Below are positions 37,032 to 46,724 of a stretch of DNA of 64,000 nucleotides, in pieces. The notes below the pieces were generated by a model that made no database searches, had not been told where the DNA came from, and saw only the letters and a program-made list of their open reading frames with translations. The DNA lies in assembly GCA_018433765.1 (NCBI GenBank), contig JAHDQO010000004.1:310001-374000 (forward strand). Reading direction: 5' to 3'. Origin of the DNA: Tissierellales bacterium (GTDB lineage: Bacteria > Bacillota > Clostridia > Tissierellales > Sedimentibacteraceae). Within the stretch, counting starts at the first letter, position 1. Each line of letters starts with the position of its first letter. A program made the translations under genes and the position numbers.

Positions 37032-37226
37032 ACTCACTCTAAATAGAGTGAGTCAGATTGTTGACAAAGTCAACAAGATGACAGGCTTTTGACAAATTTG
37101 AAGTTCGAGGCGTGCCGAAAGAGAGTAAGCGGAGCGTATATAGAAATACGTGAGCATTCTCGATTGAGGCAACAACGATGAAATTCGGGTTTGTCAATAG
37201 CCTGACTCACTCTAAATAGAGTGAGT
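37032..37226. mobile_element. MITE-like structured element between two copies of a palindrome
   Basis: A 22-bp palindrome with arms ACTCACTCTA and TAGAGTGAGT occurs identically at 37032-37053 and 37205-37226. Between them lies about 150 bp ending in near-inverted repeats: TCAGATTGTTGACAAA at 37053-37068 against the complement TCAGGCTATTGACAAA at 37190-37205 (13 of 16). The interior folds into an imperfect hairpin around GCGTAT/ATACGTGAGC and has no coding potential. It follows the flippase-like gene stop by a few bases, as though a small element inserted in and duplicated that gene's terminator hairpin. Confidence 0.6.
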
Positions 37227-37233
37227 ATAAGTT

Positions 37234-38253
37234 TTATCTTATAGTTTGCTTTGCTAATAAGTCTTTAGGTTTATATAAGAAAGACAAGCTTCCTAATAAT
37301 ATAAGTAAATAACATGATATAAAACGCCACACAAGCATAATACTAATAATAATTTCTGAACTAGCTACATTTTTAAATAATAGAATAAACGTACCTTCTA
37401 TTCCGCCAGTTCCTCCGGGTGTAGGTATAACAAATCCAAACAAGTAGATACATGAAACCATAAAAACTATGGATAAAGTATTACATTCTATACTAAATCC
37501 TTTAAATATATAGAATACACATAAGAAAAGGAAGAAAAATGATACTATTTGAACTAATATTAATTTAAGTATAAAGAACCTATTTTTTATAATTTCTTGA
37601 TTACATCTTGCAAAATCATCAATTTGTTTGTTAACTTTGCTATTTATTGATTCATAGTTTCTTATAACTTTTATCTTAACGAGATATTTTATGATAAACT
37701 TAGATACTTTCTTACACCATTTTGGTTTGAACATGGCAAAAAGCTGAAATGCTATACCTACAATTTGAGCTAAAATATTAATAAAAATCAGTAAAATTAT
37801 TAAATTTTTATCGTGATTGGGTAAATAGTTTAAAGCAATAATAGAAAACAATATTAAAACTAATTGATATAATATATTTCTAGTTATTATTATATTTGAT
37901 GTTTTACTTATAGGTATACCGCCTTTATTATAAAGATAAAGCTGATAAGGAAATCCACCAGTGAAAAAAGGAGTAATATTGTTAAACACATATAAGCCCA
38001 TAACAGCTTTGCTAACTAATCCTACTGATACTTTTTCATAAAGTCGTTTTGTCATTAAATAAAGAATAACTATGTCAGTAAAAACATAAATCAATATACA
38101 TAACAATGCATAGGTAAGCCATTTATAGTTTATGCCTTTTAAATAACTTTCTATAACAGCGATATTATGTTTTGAAAAAATATAATAATAAATAGCAGCT
38201 ATACAGATTAAAGTAATACTTATATTTAAAATTGTTTTTTTATTCTTTTTCAC
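37234..38253 (-). CDS. UPF0104 family membrane protein (lysylphosphatidylglycerol synthase TM-region/flippase-like)
   Basis: A 339-aa integral membrane protein with about eight helices. The conserved family stretches are NNITPFFTGGFPYQLYLYNKGG near residue 90 and FGFVIPTPGGTGGIEGTFILLF near 280. Members include the flippase half of MprF and AglD-like proteins. No synthase domain is attached. Its start overlaps the upstream glycosyltransferase gene by 14 bases, so translational coupling is likely and it may move the glycolipid made by that enzyme. Confidence 0.8.
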   Translation of the reverse strand: MKKNKKTILNISITLICIAAIYYYIFSKHNIAVIESYLKGINYKWLTYALLCILIYVFTDIVILYLMTKRLYEKVSVGLVSKAVMGLYVFNNITPFFTGGFPYQLYLYNKGGIPISKTSNIIITRNILYQLVLILFSIIALNYLPNHDKNLIILLIFINILAQIVGIAFQLFAMFKPKWCKKVSKFIIKYLVKIKVIRNYESINSKVNKQIDDFARCNQEIIKNRFFILKLILVQIVSFFFLFLCVFYIFKGFSIECNTLSIVFMVSCIYLFGFVIPTPGGTGGIEGTFILLFKNVASSEIIISIMLVWRFISCYLLILLGSLSFLYKPKDLLAKQTIR

Positions 38254-39361
38254 ATAAAGCTCCTTTATATTCAGTAACTATATTTGTAAAATCAAGACAG
38301 GCATTAGGTTTAGCATATCTTTTAGATATAATTTGCATATCTTCAATTCGCTCCTTATCTTCTAATAAGTCTTTAAGATGAATGGAGATATTTTTATTAT
38401 TTGCACAAACTGCTAGTCCTTTATTTAATAAGAATGCCGCATTTTCTTCTTCTTGACCGGGAATAGGATTGACAATAATCATAGGTAATTGTTTAATAAT
38501 TGCTTCTGTAATAGTTAAACCTCCCGGTTTAGTGATTAAAATATCGGCCGCATCCATATATAAAAATATTCTTTCTGTGAAACCAAGTATTCTAATAGGG
38601 TTATCATAACAACTGCTAATTTCCTTTAATTTATTTTTAAGTTTTGCATCTTTACCTGCGATTACAACAATTTGTACTTCTAAAGCTGACTCAATAATAT
38701 TTTTCAAAATATCTTGAATCTTTCCAGCTCCAAAACTACCCCCAACCAATAATACAGTTGTTATATTTTTTTCTAAATCTAGTTTTTGGCGTGCCTCTAT
38801 TTTACTGTTTTTATTTGTACAACTACAAGATGATGGGATTCCAAAAGTGTGTATTTTAAAATCGGGAATTCCTTTTCCAAGCAGACGAAGACGCATAAAA
38901 TTACTTGATACGATATATTTATTTACTCCTGGAGAAATCCACCCTTCATGAAAATCAAAATCAGTTATTAATACAAATACATCGTAATTGAAATTATATT
39001 TATTTTTTAAATCTGTTATTTCTGAAACAATAAATGGGTGAAGACATACAACAATATTTGGGGCATATTCTTTTATTAATTTTTTTGATTTAGTATTAGA
39101 AATAAGTTTAGATTTATGATTTTTTTTGGGTATCATATTTCTTACATTATATGACGCCCTATATAGTTGTGGTATTTTTTTAGTACAAGCTTCATATGCA
39201 GCAGCGGTTAATTTTGAAAGACCATGATTAATATAATCAATATAATCTATGACAGATGTGTTTATATCATAATTATTTTTTTCTATATAGTTTTTTAGAG
39301 CATTAGCAGCTGCATTATGACCACCACCAATATTAACTGTTAAAATTAATAGATTAATCAA
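38240..39361 (-). CDS. MGDG synthase-like glycosyltransferase (diacylglycerol glycosyltransferase)
   Basis: A 373-aa GT28/GT-B enzyme. The N-terminal TVNIGGGHNAAANALKNYI (residues about 8-26) is the MGDG-synthase acceptor-side signature and the C-terminal ILITKPGGLTITEAIIKQLPMIIVNPIPGQEEENA is the sugar-nucleotide-binding region. Relatives such as UgtP add sugars from UDP-glucose or UDP-galactose to diacylglycerol. It should act at the inner membrane face to make glycolipids or lipoteichoic-acid anchors. GGAGG precedes the ATG. It is followed with overlap by a flippase-like gene. Confidence 0.85.
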   Translation of the reverse strand: MINLLILTVNIGGGHNAAANALKNYIEKNNYDINTSVIDYIDYINHGLSKLTAAAYEACTKKIPQLYRASYNVRNMIPKKNHKSKLISNTKSKKLIKEYAPNIVVCLHPFIVSEITDLKNKYNFNYDVFVLITDFDFHEGWISPGVNKYIVSSNFMRLRLLGKGIPDFKIHTFGIPSSCSCTNKNSKIEARQKLDLEKNITTVLLVGGSFGAGKIQDILKNIIESALEVQIVVIAGKDAKLKNKLKEISSCYDNPIRILGFTERIFLYMDAADILITKPGGLTITEAIIKQLPMIIVNPIPGQEEENAAFLLNKGLAVCANNKNISIHLKDLLEDKERIEDMQIISKRYAKPNACLDFTNIVTEYKGALCEKE

Positions 39362-39684
39362 ATTGATACCTCCATAATACGAAAATATTTTTGTAGACTA
39401 AAAAAATTGTCATATTATATATACTACAATCAAGTTAATAATCCATTAAATAGATATTAATCAAACATTAAACATTTATTAATAAATTATGTATATTTGT
39501 AAAATAAATATTTTGTAGCTAATTCAATTAATATACTACAATTAATTCAAGATATATTACAAATTTTGATAATATTTATTTTAATATAACAGATATCTGA
39601 TGTTTATACTTCATCTAAAATATATTGAAAATAATTAATTAAAAGTATAAAATTAGGTATAGAAAAAATTAAAAGGATAATTTT

Positions 39685-40848
39685 ATGAGTAAATTCTTAA
39701 TTAATATATTTTTAAAAAATAAAGATAATGATAGAAAAAAAGTAGGATATCTAGGAAGCATAACAGGGATTATCTGCAATGTATTTTTATTTATAATTAA
39801 ATTAATTGTTGGAATTAATGTTAATAGTGTTGCTGTAATGGCCGATAGTTTCAATAATTTATCTGATGTTGGAACTAGTGCAATTACATTTATAGGATTT
39901 AAGCTATCTGATAAACCTGCTGACAAAGAACATCCTTTTGGACATGGAAGGACAGAGTATATATCAGCTATGATTGTTTCAATGGTTATAATACTTGTGG
40001 GCTTTGAATTGCTGAAATCATCAATAACACGTCTCATAAATCCTGAGCCTGTTATTTTCAAAACATATGCCGTATATATTTTGATAATATCAATTATAAT
40101 AAAATTATGGCTGTCTAAATTTAATAAAAATTTAAATAAGATTATTAATTCCCAAACTTTAGAAGCTGCGTCTTTAGATAGTTTATCTGATGTTCTCTCA
40201 ACAAGTTGTGTTCTAATTTCAATAATTGCAGTTAATTTTACTGATTTTTCAGTAGATGGTGTTGTAGGAATTATTGTTGCTGGATTTATTTTATTTAATG
40301 GAATAAGCTTAACAAAAAGTACTTTAAATATGCTTTTGGGAAGCAATCCAGATCCTAAATTAATGGAAAATATAAATAACTACATAATTAATTTTGATGG
40401 TGTAAAAGGTGTGCATGATTTAATAATTCATGATTATGGACCAAATACTAAAATGGCAACTGTACATATAGAAATATCAGCCTCTTTACATTCAATAGCA
40501 GCACATAATATTATAGATGAAATTGAACGTAAGACATATGATAAATTTGGAGTTATATTATTAATACACTTTGATCCTGTTAAAGATAAATGCTTATATA
40601 CAAATAAAATCAAGGAAAGAGTAACAAAAATACTTGATGATTTTGAAGATGTATGTTCAATTCATGATTTTCGAACTGCTAGTGATGGAGACGTAAGAAC
40701 TATGATATTTGATGTTGTTGTTGATGAAAAACTATCTAATGAAAATATAAAAATACTAAAGCATAGAATTATTGAAAAATTATCAGAACATTTTGAAACA
40801 TATCAATTTGTTATTACTATAGAAAAAGAAAATATATTTATTAATTAA
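39685..40848 (+). CDS. Cation diffusion facilitator family transporter
   Basis: A 387-aa metal-proton antiporter with six membrane helices. Two metal-site motifs stand out: MADSFNNLSDVG (residues about 52-63) and the HPFGHGRTEY loop, and later AASLDSLSDVLSTS (about 164-177). The C-terminal region has the HHXXH-like cytoplasmic domain fold. Substrates in the family include Zn2+, Fe2+, Mn2+ and Co2+; the specific one cannot be read reliably. AAAGGAT precedes the ATG. A terminator shared with the convergent lipoprotein gene follows at 40850. Confidence 0.9.
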   Translation: MSKFLINIFLKNKDNDRKKVGYLGSITGIICNVFLFIIKLIVGINVNSVAVMADSFNNLSDVGTSAITFIGFKLSDKPADKEHPFGHGRTEYISAMIVSMVIILVGFELLKSSITRLINPEPVIFKTYAVYILIISIIIKLWLSKFNKNLNKIINSQTLEAASLDSLSDVLSTSCVLISIIAVNFTDFSVDGVVGIIVAGFILFNGISLTKSTLNMLLGSNPDPKLMENINNYIINFDGVKGVHDLIIHDYGPNTKMATVHIEISASLHSIAAHNIIDEIERKTYDKFGVILLIHFDPVKDKCLYTNKIKERVTKILDDFEDVCSIHDFRTASDGDVRTMIFDVVVDEKLSNENIKILKHRIIEKLSEHFETYQFVITIEKENIFIN

Positions 40849-40849
40849 G

Positions 40850-40886
40850 AGATGTAGAGATTTAAAGTCTCTACATCTTATTTTTA
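40850..40886. terminator. Bidirectional terminator
   Basis: AGATGTAGAGA (40850-40860) and TCTCTACATCT (40868-40878) form a perfect 11-bp stem with T-rich sequence on the plus side and A-rich sequence on the other, ending both the transporter gene and the convergent ankyrin gene. Confidence 0.85.
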
Positions 40887-41300
40887 GTTTAAACCTTTTT
40901 TATATTTACTATGGTTAATAAATATATCTTTAAAAGATTTATTATTAGTGTTGAGTGCATAATCATATACTGTCATATTATTAGAATCTGCGTATTTTGA
41001 TATTACATGAGGATTTGCACCAGCATCCAACAAAATAATAGCTAATTCACAATTTTCAAAAGGTAAAGTTTTTTCAATTGGGTAATAACCCTCAGAATCT
41101 TTTTGATTAATATCCACTACTTTACTGTCTATTATTTTTTTAACTAATTCAATATCATTTGATAATGATGCATCACAAAGCTGATCAATGGTATATGTTT
41201 GAGAACATTCATTTGCTCTGCTTTCTAGTTTATTATAAGTTGTACATCCGCTTAGTAGTATTACTAGAATTATGATTATATTTAATTTTTTTAATATCAC
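40884..41300 (-). CDS. Ankyrin-repeat lipoprotein
   Basis: A 138-aa protein with a lipoprotein signal (IIIILVILLSGC, lipidated C19). The mature part holds two ankyrin-like units: LCDASLSNDIELVKKIIDSK-VVDINQKDSEGYYPI and LAIILLDAGANPHVISKYAD-type helices around residues 45-110. Ankyrin repeats bind other proteins, so an extracytoplasmic binding or immunity role is possible. It ends at the bidirectional terminator shared with the CDF gene. Confidence 0.7.
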   Translation of the reverse strand: MILKKLNIIIILVILLSGCTTYNKLESRANECSQTYTIDQLCDASLSNDIELVKKIIDSKVVDINQKDSEGYYPIEKTLPFENCELAIILLDAGANPHVISKYADSNNMTVYDYALNTNNKSFKDIFINHSKYKKGLN

Positions 41301-41402
41301 TTTTTATCATCCCTTATTATACTTCTAATGTTACACTTAATAGTATAATAATAGGTGTTTGTGTGTCAATAAAGTTATAAACAAAATAGGCAAAAACTTT
41401 AT

Positions 41403-42410
41403 TTATACCCATAAATAATTAAGCAATATATATATTACATATATAGTAAATAGAAACAAACCTTCTTTTTTATTAATCGTGTCATTAGTGTTTTTAGAAA
41501 ACATCCTAAAAGCAAATAAAATTATCAGCATTGTTGGTATTTGAAGTTTATAAAAGCTAGTTGGAACTAAAAGTCCACCTTTTGTCACTGAAGCTGCACT
41601 TCCTATAACAAAAAGTACGTTTAAGATGTCAGCACCTACTATGTTTCCAACAGCAAGTTCTCCGTGTCCCTTTCTTACAGCTGTTATTGCAGTTACTAGT
41701 TCAGGTAAGCTTGTACCAAAAGCTACTAAAGTAGCGGCAATAATACTTTGAGGAATTCCTACTCTTGTAGCAGTTATACTTACGGCAGGAATGAGAATTT
41801 TTGATGATGCAACAACAAGAAATAGACCTAAAACCATTTTTAGTAATTGAATAACAATCGGTGATTTTTCTTCAGCTATATCATCACAATCAGAAACTTC
41901 AGTATTTTTAGCCCATTTTATAGATATAAATATATATATAACTAATAATAAAATAAAAATCCATCCTACCCATTGGCTTATATTTCCTATGTTATTCTTT
42001 GATAAAAAAGGAAGACAAACAATAGCTAGTAATAATCCTGATAAAAATTGAATCTTACCCTGTCTATTAATAATTATTGGGTCTACTGGAAGTCTGCCAA
42101 TTAGTGCAGATATACCAATAATAAGCCCTGTGTCTGCAATAATAGATCCTATAGCATTTCCAAGTGCTAAATCAGGTTTTCCATTAATAGCTGCCAATAC
42201 TGAAACAGTAGCTTCTGGTAAAGTAGTTCCTAAAGAAACTATAGTTGCACCAATAATTATTTTTGGAATACCCCAATAAACAGATAGACTACAAGCTTGG
42301 TCTACAAGTATATCTGCACCTTTACTTAAAGTGAATAAAGTAGCGGCAATAACAATAAATAATAAAACGGATGAAAATGATGATAAATAATTTTGAATGA
42401 TTGTTTCCAT
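41403..42410 (-). CDS. Ca2+/Na+ (cation/proton) antiporter, CaCA superfamily
   Basis: A 335-aa exchanger with about 10-11 helices and two inverted alpha repeats: VSLGTTLPEATVSVLAA (residues about 58-74) and VAFGTSLPELVTAITAV (about 228-244), the GTS/TxPE motifs that hold the cation. The length and repeats match the YrbG/CaxA-type sodium-calcium exchangers. A yybP-ykoY riboswitch precedes it, and such riboswitches sense Mn2+, so the natural role may include Mn2+ export. AGGAGT lies before the ATG. Confidence 0.88.
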   Translation of the reverse strand: METIIQNYLSSFSSVLLFIVIAATLFTLSKGADILVDQACSLSVYWGIPKIIIGATIVSLGTTLPEATVSVLAAINGKPDLALGNAIGSIIADTGLIIGISALIGRLPVDPIIINRQGKIQFLSGLLLAIVCLPFLSKNNIGNISQWVGWIFILLLVIYIFISIKWAKNTEVSDCDDIAEEKSPIVIQLLKMVLGLFLVVASSKILIPAVSITATRVGIPQSIIAATLVAFGTSLPELVTAITAVRKGHGELAVGNIVGADILNVLFVIGSAASVTKGGLLVPTSFYKLQIPTMLIILFAFRMFSKNTNDTINKKEGLFLFTIYVIYILLNYLWV

Positions 42411-42440
42411 AATAACTCCTTTTTATTTTTTTTAAATAAT

Positions 42441-42580
42441 AAAAAAACTCTCAATCAACTTAGACTTAGTGTTTAAAGTTAATTGTAGAGTCTCACAGAA
42501 CAAATTGTTATTAAAACCGGGACAAAAGTCCGTATTGACGATTTTAATACCTATTACAAGGTTAGTTACTCCCTCTATCT
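42441..42580 (-). ncRNA. yybP-ykoY (Mn2+) riboswitch
   Basis: On the minus strand the leader reads TAGAGGGAGTAACTAACC, later CGTCAATACGGAC and finally GTGAGACTCTACAATTAAC, the conserved blocks of yybP-ykoY. Stem P1 pairs TAGAG (5' side) with CTCTA (3' side, 42483-42489 region). The same CTCTA can also enter a terminator, CTCT-AAT-AACTT pairing with AAGTT-ATT-AGAG (42448-42490) followed by seven T residues at 42441-42447. Mn2+ binding would stabilise P1 and stop termination, allowing the antiporter to be made. Confidence 0.8.
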
Positions 42581-42616
42581 TTATAATTATAAATGGAATA
42601 AATCATTTGTCAAGTA

Positions 42617-43960
42617 CTATTTAAATTTTTTAATACGATTATATATGTAATAACATGCAGTAAAAAAGATTACTAAAATTAATCCTGCCGCAAGACCTGA
42701 ACCCTGACCCGGAATAAAAGGCATACTTATTATAATCAGTAAAATGCTTATAATAGATATTATTGATAATATTGGATAACCTTTTAACTGACAGTGACCC
42801 ATGGGAGGGCAGCCGTTAGTCTTCCTAAATTTATAATGAGTTAATAAAATGATAAGATAAGTAAATAGAAGTGAGAAACCTCCTGAACTAACAAGAAAAA
42901 CATAAACTTTTTCAGGTAAGAAAAATGAAGAAGAAAAAGCTAAAAGAATAGCTAATCCAGAAAAAACAATACATTTAGTCGGAATATCACTTTTCTCATT
43001 TAAAATTTTCGGTGCAAAAGATTCTACAGCTAAAGATCTTAGCATTCTTGCTAAACTAAATGTAGCTGCAAGCATAGTAGATATTATGGCAATAATTAAG
43101 ATACTATTCATTAAATTAGCAGCCCAATATATACCATTATTAGCTAACGCTGCAACAAATGGACTTGTTTCTTCATTTAGTTGACTTGTAGCGATTAAGG
43201 GCAGCAGAACCAAGATAGATAAAAAATACAAACCAATTAAGCTAAATACAGTATATTTTATAGCTTTAGGTACCACTTTATGGGGTTCGGATGTTTCAGA
43301 AGCAGCTAAACCAATTATTTCAAAACCGGCATATGTGAATATTACAATCAGCATACTTCCAGCAATTCCTTTAATTCCACCAGTAAAAAAAATCTCATTT
43401 TCTATTTGTCCTAGTCCTATAAATGGTTTATTAGGAAATAATCCAAAAACTAAAGCTACTCCAGTAGCAACAAATCCTATAATTGCTAGTAATTTTATAC
43501 TAGCTAATAAGTTTTCTAATCTACTCATTTTATCTGTTCCTAATAAATTGATTGTTGTAACAGAAACAATTATTATAATACCAATAGTAGTTATTTTAAC
43601 TTCAGGTATCCAGTTTTTTATTAAAATTGAAACAGCTACAGCTTCGCTAGACATAGCTAAAATCATACCAGTCCAATATACCCACCCTACAACAAAACCA
43701 GCAGCATTTCCAAATTCTCTTTGAGCAAAAGTTCTAAATGATCCGGGAGAAGTATCAGCAGTAGTCATTTCAGATAAAGATGTTAATATAACATATACAA
43801 GTGCTCCTCCAAGTAAATAAGCTATTAAAACTGAAGGACCGGAATTTCTTATAGGTACAGCTGAACCTAGAAAAAAAGATCCTCCAACTACGGTTCCTAA
43901 AGCTAAAAGAGTTAAACCCCACGCACTTAAACCTTTTTCTTTCTTATTTATAGTAAACAC
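42617..43960 (-). CDS. APC family amino acid permease
   Basis: A 447-aa permease with 12 hydrophobic segments. The N-terminal LGTVVGGSFFLGSAVPIRNSGPSVLIAYLLGG matches the APC helix 1-2 region; SFRTFAQREFGNAAGFVVGWVYW matches the helix 3 region; TYAGFEIIGLAASETSEPHKVVPKAI the helix 6-7 loop. A C-terminal extension ends in KKFK. It is probably an amino acid-proton symporter or antiporter; the substrate cannot be told. It lies downstream of no operon partner and is preceded by a 460-bp leader containing a hairpin at 44158-44186. Confidence 0.82.
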   Translation of the reverse strand: MFTINKKEKGLSAWGLTLLALGTVVGGSFFLGSAVPIRNSGPSVLIAYLLGGALVYVILTSLSEMTTADTSPGSFRTFAQREFGNAAGFVVGWVYWTGMILAMSSEAVAVSILIKNWIPEVKITTIGIIIIVSVTTINLLGTDKMSRLENLLASIKLLAIIGFVATGVALVFGLFPNKPFIGLGQIENEIFFTGGIKGIAGSMLIVIFTYAGFEIIGLAASETSEPHKVVPKAIKYTVFSLIGLYFLSILVLLPLIATSQLNEETSPFVAALANNGIYWAANLMNSILIIAIISTMLAATFSLARMLRSLAVESFAPKILNEKSDIPTKCIVFSGLAILLAFSSSFFLPEKVYVFLVSSGGFSLLFTYLIILLTHYKFRKTNGCPPMGHCQLKGYPILSIISIISILLIIISMPFIPGQGSGLAAGLILVIFFTACYYIYNRIKKFK

Positions 43961-44033
43961 TTCCTTATCTTCTTATCTCTTTATCTTTATTGATTTCTCA
44001 ACTTTCAACTTTCTAACTACATATTTTAGCAAC

Positions 44034-44186
44034 AAGATCCTTCGACTTAGTTCCACTTTACACTTTTACTTTTTATCTTCTTTTATATAGTATTTTCATA
44101 TAAAAGTATTTTAATAGCATATTTTTAAAGAAAAATAGAAAAGTTGAACAAAGCAAAACACTTTGGCAAAATTATAACCAAAGTGT
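44034..44186. repeat. Partial dispersed repeat and a hairpin in the 470-bp gap before topB
   Basis: The GATCCTTCGAC repeat half lies at 44034-44051 amid low-complexity words (actttcaactttc, acttttactttttatc) seen in other gaps. ACACTTTGG (44158-44166) and CCAAAGTGT (44178-44186) form a perfect 9-bp hairpin that is followed by TTTTGCTTTG on the minus strand; it may belong to the permease leader on that strand. Nothing else is evident in 43961-44427. Confidence 0.4.
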
Positions 44187-44427
44187 CCAAGAAGAGAATT
44201 AAAAATGAAAAAAAAAATATTAATATTGTTTAATATATGTATTGGTTTATACATCTATATATAGCTTACCATAAATGTATGAATTTGTAAACAACTTTTT
44301 GAAAAAAATTACAAATTTAACCATGATTTATTTTTTATAGCTTTTTATTCAATACCAAACATAACATAGCATATAATTTTATGGTATAATGTAAAGCAAT
44401 ATTAAAAAATGAAAAAGGATTGATACA

Positions 44428-46623
44428 ATGAGCAAAACATTAGTACTTGCTGAAAAACCTTCTGTAGGAAGAGACTTGGCAAGAGTATTAAAATGCAGTA
44501 AAAAAGGCAGTGGCTGTCTTGAGGGTGAAAAATATATAGTTACATGGGCTTTAGGACATTTAGTCACATTAGCTGAACCAGAAAAATATAGTGATAGATA
44601 TAAATCGTGGAGAATGGAAGACTTACCTATGCTCCCTTCAAACATGAAAACAGAGATAATAAAAAAAACAAGCAAACAATATAACTTCGTTAAGAAACTT
44701 CTTAATAGAAATGATGTAAAAGAAATAGTGATAGCTACTGATGCAGGTAGAGAAGGAGAATTAGTTGCTAGATGGATAATAGATAAGTCACATATAAACA
44801 AGCCTATAAAAAGATTGTGGATATCGTCAGTGACTGATAAAGCTATAAAAGAAGGTTTTAAAAATCTTAAAGATGGCAAGAACTATGACAACCTATATAA
44901 ATCTGCTGTTGCTAGAGCTGAAGCTGATTGGATAGTAGGTATAAATGCTACTAGAGCTTTGACATGTAAATACAATGCCAGCCTGTCATGCGGCAGAGTT
45001 CAGACACCTACACTAGCAATGATAGCCGCTAGAGAAGAAGAAATAAGAAAGTTTAAACCTAAAACTTACTATGGCATTGCAGTATTGGCCAACGGGTTAA
45101 GATTTATATGGCATGATAGTAAGAGTAATGATACAAAAACATTTAGTAAAGATAAATGTGATGCTATTTTATCTAGTATTAAAAATAAAGATGCTAAAGT
45201 TACGGAAGTAAATAAAGTTACTAAAAAATCATTTGCACCGTTATTATATGATTTAACTGAACTACAAAGAGATGCTAACAAAATATTCGGATATTCTGCA
45301 AAAGAAACTCTTTCTATTATGCAGATTTTATATGAACGACATAAAATTTTAACATATCCTAGGACTGATTCAAGATATATAACATCAGATATTGTAGATA
45401 CTTTAAAAGACAGATTAAGAGCTTGCAGTGTAGGACCGTATACGAGACTAGCTTCAAAAATATTAAGATCTACAATAAAAGGAAATAAAGCATATGTAAA
45501 CAACAGCAAAGTGACAGATCATCACGCTATTATACCTACAGAACAAACTGTATTTTTAAGTAATTTAACGGATAGAGAAAGAAAAATATATGACTTGGTT
45601 GTGAAAAGATTTTTAGCTGTATTATATCCTGCTTATGAATATGAAAAAATAACAGTAAAAGCTAAAGTTGGAAATGAGACATTTTTTGCTACAGGAAATA
45701 TACCACTTTCAGAAGGTTGGAAAGAAGTCTATAATAATAATTTTAATGATGAAGAAATAGTAGACAATTTAACAAGAGACAAGATAGCAAATATAAGAAA
45801 AGATAGCATAATGAAAATATCTTCTATGCAGCAGACAAAGGGAGAAACTAAGCCGCCAGCTCCATTTAATGAAGCAACACTTCTCTCTGCTATGGAAAAT
45901 CCAACTAAATATATGCAGTCAGAAAGAAAAGATTTAATAAAAACTATTGGTAAAACAGGTGGACTAGGTACTGTTGCTACTAGAGCAGATATAATAGAAA
46001 AATTGTTTAATAGTTTTTTATTGGAAAAAAAAGGAAAAGACATTTTTATAACATCTAAAGGTAAACAGCTTGTACAACTTGCTCCTGAAGACTTAACTTC
46101 ACCAGTTCTGACGGCAGAATGGGAGCAGAAACTTTATAGTATATCAGAAGGTAAACTCAAGAAAAATCAATTTATTGATGAAATGAAAAACTATACTAAA
46201 ACAATAGTTAAAGAAATAAAAAATAGTGAAAAAGATTTTAAACATGACAATTTAACTAGAACTAAATGTCCTGAATGCGGTAAATATTTATTAGAAGTCA
46301 ATACAAAAAAAGGTAAGATGCTTATATGTCCTGATAGAGAATGTGGTTATAGAAAAGGAGTATCAAAAATAACTAACGCTAGATGTCCAAACTGTCATAA
46401 GAAATTGGAACTTAAAGGTGAAGGTGATGGACAAATATTTGTTTGCAAATGTGGCTATAGAGAAAAACTATCAGCATTTAATAAAAGGAAGAAAGATCAA
46501 AATAACAAGATTTCTAATAAAGAAGCAGCTAAATATTTAAGAAAACAGAAAACAAATAGTGATCAAACACTTAATACTGCATTAGCAGATGCACTTAGTA
46601 AAATAAAATTTGATAAAAAATAA
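44428..46623 (+). CDS. topB: DNA topoisomerase III
   Basis: A 731-aa type IA topoisomerase that decatenates and relaxes negatively supercoiled DNA. The toprim domain occupies residues 1-140 (MSKTLVLAEKPSVGRDLAR; VIATDAGREGE). The catalytic Tyr lies in ILTYPRTDSRYIT near residue 310, and ALTCKYNASLSCGRVQTPTLAM near 175-196 is the TopoIII core. C-terminal zinc-ribbon-like clusters follow: CPECG plus CPDREC near 615-640, CPNC plus CKC near 660-680. The ending (SDQTLNTALADALSKIKFDKK) is basic. It is alone in its transcript. Confidence 0.95.
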   Translation: MSKTLVLAEKPSVGRDLARVLKCSKKGSGCLEGEKYIVTWALGHLVTLAEPEKYSDRYKSWRMEDLPMLPSNMKTEIIKKTSKQYNFVKKLLNRNDVKEIVIATDAGREGELVARWIIDKSHINKPIKRLWISSVTDKAIKEGFKNLKDGKNYDNLYKSAVARAEADWIVGINATRALTCKYNASLSCGRVQTPTLAMIAAREEEIRKFKPKTYYGIAVLANGLRFIWHDSKSNDTKTFSKDKCDAILSSIKNKDAKVTEVNKVTKKSFAPLLYDLTELQRDANKIFGYSAKETLSIMQILYERHKILTYPRTDSRYITSDIVDTLKDRLRACSVGPYTRLASKILRSTIKGNKAYVNNSKVTDHHAIIPTEQTVFLSNLTDRERKIYDLVVKRFLAVLYPAYEYEKITVKAKVGNETFFATGNIPLSEGWKEVYNNNFNDEEIVDNLTRDKIANIRKDSIMKISSMQQTKGETKPPAPFNEATLLSAMENPTKYMQSERKDLIKTIGKTGGLGTVATRADIIEKLFNSFLLEKKGKDIFITSKGKQLVQLAPEDLTSPVLTAEWEQKLYSISEGKLKKNQFIDEMKNYTKTIVKEIKNSEKDFKHDNLTRTKCPECGKYLLEVNTKKGKMLICPDRECGYRKGVSKITNARCPNCHKKLELKGEGDGQIFVCKCGYREKLSAFNKRKKDQNNKISNKEAAKYLRKQKTNSDQTLNTALADALSKIKFDKK

Positions 46624-46724
46624 AATAATACTAAATAATAGTTATAAAACTATTGACTTAAATTAGATAAATATGATAAACTTGATAAAAATATGTAAGT
46701 CAAAATCTGTACTAAAGGTTTTTG

